From: Chitinophagaceae bacterium UBA3430
GTDB lineage: Bacteria > Bacteroidota > Bacteroidia > Chitinophagales > Chitinophagaceae
Direction of reading: 5' to 3'
Assembly (NCBI GenBank): GCA_002378975.1
Contig: DFST01000135.1
Span: 11,724-24,916 of the forward strand
Length of the DNA: 13,193 bases
Below, one piece after another: positions 13,113-13,193 of the stretch; within the stretch, counting starts at the first letter, position 1, and the number at the start of each line of letters is the position of its first letter. Position numbers and translations under genes: made by a program. Under the pieces are notes generated by a model. That model had not been told where the DNA came from. It was given only the letters and a program-made list of their open reading frames with translations, and did no database searches.

Positions 13113-13193
13113 ACAATGGAGAGTTTGTTCCTGGCTCAGGATGAACGCTAGCGGCAAGCTTAATACAGGCAATTCGAGGGACAGCGTGAGTGG
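13113..13193 (+). rRNA. 16S ribosomal RNA, 5' end (continues beyond window)
   Basis: GAGTTTG (13121) to CTGGCTCAGGATGAACGCTAGCGGCAAGC is the unmistakable 5' region of bacterial 16S. Aligning GAGTTTG with E. coli 9-15 puts mature position 1 near 13113; the exact end is uncertain by a few bases. GGATGAACGCTAGCGGC is the usual Bacteroidetes form. Several bases differ from what I expect: T at E. coli position 16 (13128) where A is nearly universal, and ACAGGCAATTCGA (13165-13177) where most bacteria have ACATGCAAGTCGA. Only 81 bases are visible, so whether the gene is intact cannot be judged. Confidence 0.96.

Noticed and set aside
12710..13172. Minus-strand open frames across the rRNA leader and 16S start
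   Set aside because: They overlap well-supported promoters, hairpins and 16S sequence and show no protein-like features.

Overview
The window looks like an ordinary chromosomal stretch from a member of the Bacteroidota, most likely a Chitinophagales/Sphingobacteriales-like lineage of moderate GC. The evidence is: Bacteroidetes-type vegetative promoters (TTTG, 19-21 bp, TAnnTTTG) in front of the tRNA and rRNA genes; lineage-typical families (DUF4476, YXWGXW-repeat protein, a DUF6089-like outer-membrane barrel); signal peptides ending in A|Q; few Shine-Dalgarno sequences; and the 16S rRNA 5' end. No phage, insertion sequence, CRISPR array or toxin-antitoxin pair was seen.

Layout. Positions 1-2482 are read on the minus strand: rarA (AAA+ replication/recombination factor), then elaA (GNAT acetyltransferase) one base behind it, then a separately promoted outer-membrane beta-barrel gene that runs off the left edge. 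From 2644 the genes read rightward: a small secreted YXWGXW protein with its own terminator, a periplasmic GH3 beta-glucosidase (bglX-like), a bidirectional terminator shared with a convergent tRNA-Glu(UUC) gene, a nitroreductase-family gene, and the glycolytic pair gap and pgk, which a terminator separates. Positions 8839-12513 form a tightly packed run: lemA, a cytoplasmic TPM-domain protein, a membrane TPM protein with a Gly-rich tail, a secreted DUF4476 protein and truA. From 12514 to 13112 there is no protein gene. This stretch holds intergenic heptamer repeats and then three tandem rRNA promoters, each followed by a hairpin and a boxA-like site. The 16S rRNA gene starts near 13113 and runs off the right edge.

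How it works together. gap and pgk catalyse consecutive glycolytic steps and are separately promoted. The pgk -7 element begins on the last T of the gap terminator. The LemA/TPM/TPM/DUF4476 set is the least understood part: spacing of -4 to +15 bp implies co-transcription, and the predicted locations (membrane, cytoplasm, membrane, periplasm) suggest an envelope-associated assembly of unknown role. truA may be co-transcribed with it.

The most interesting observations are non-coding: the repeated promoter-hairpin-boxA module upstream of 16S; a 33-bp four-heptamer repeat present at two distant gene 3' ends; heptamer repeats that supply the end of truA; and unusual bases at normally conserved 16S positions, including the 27F primer site. 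I did not find convincing evidence of a wholly new defence or mobile system.
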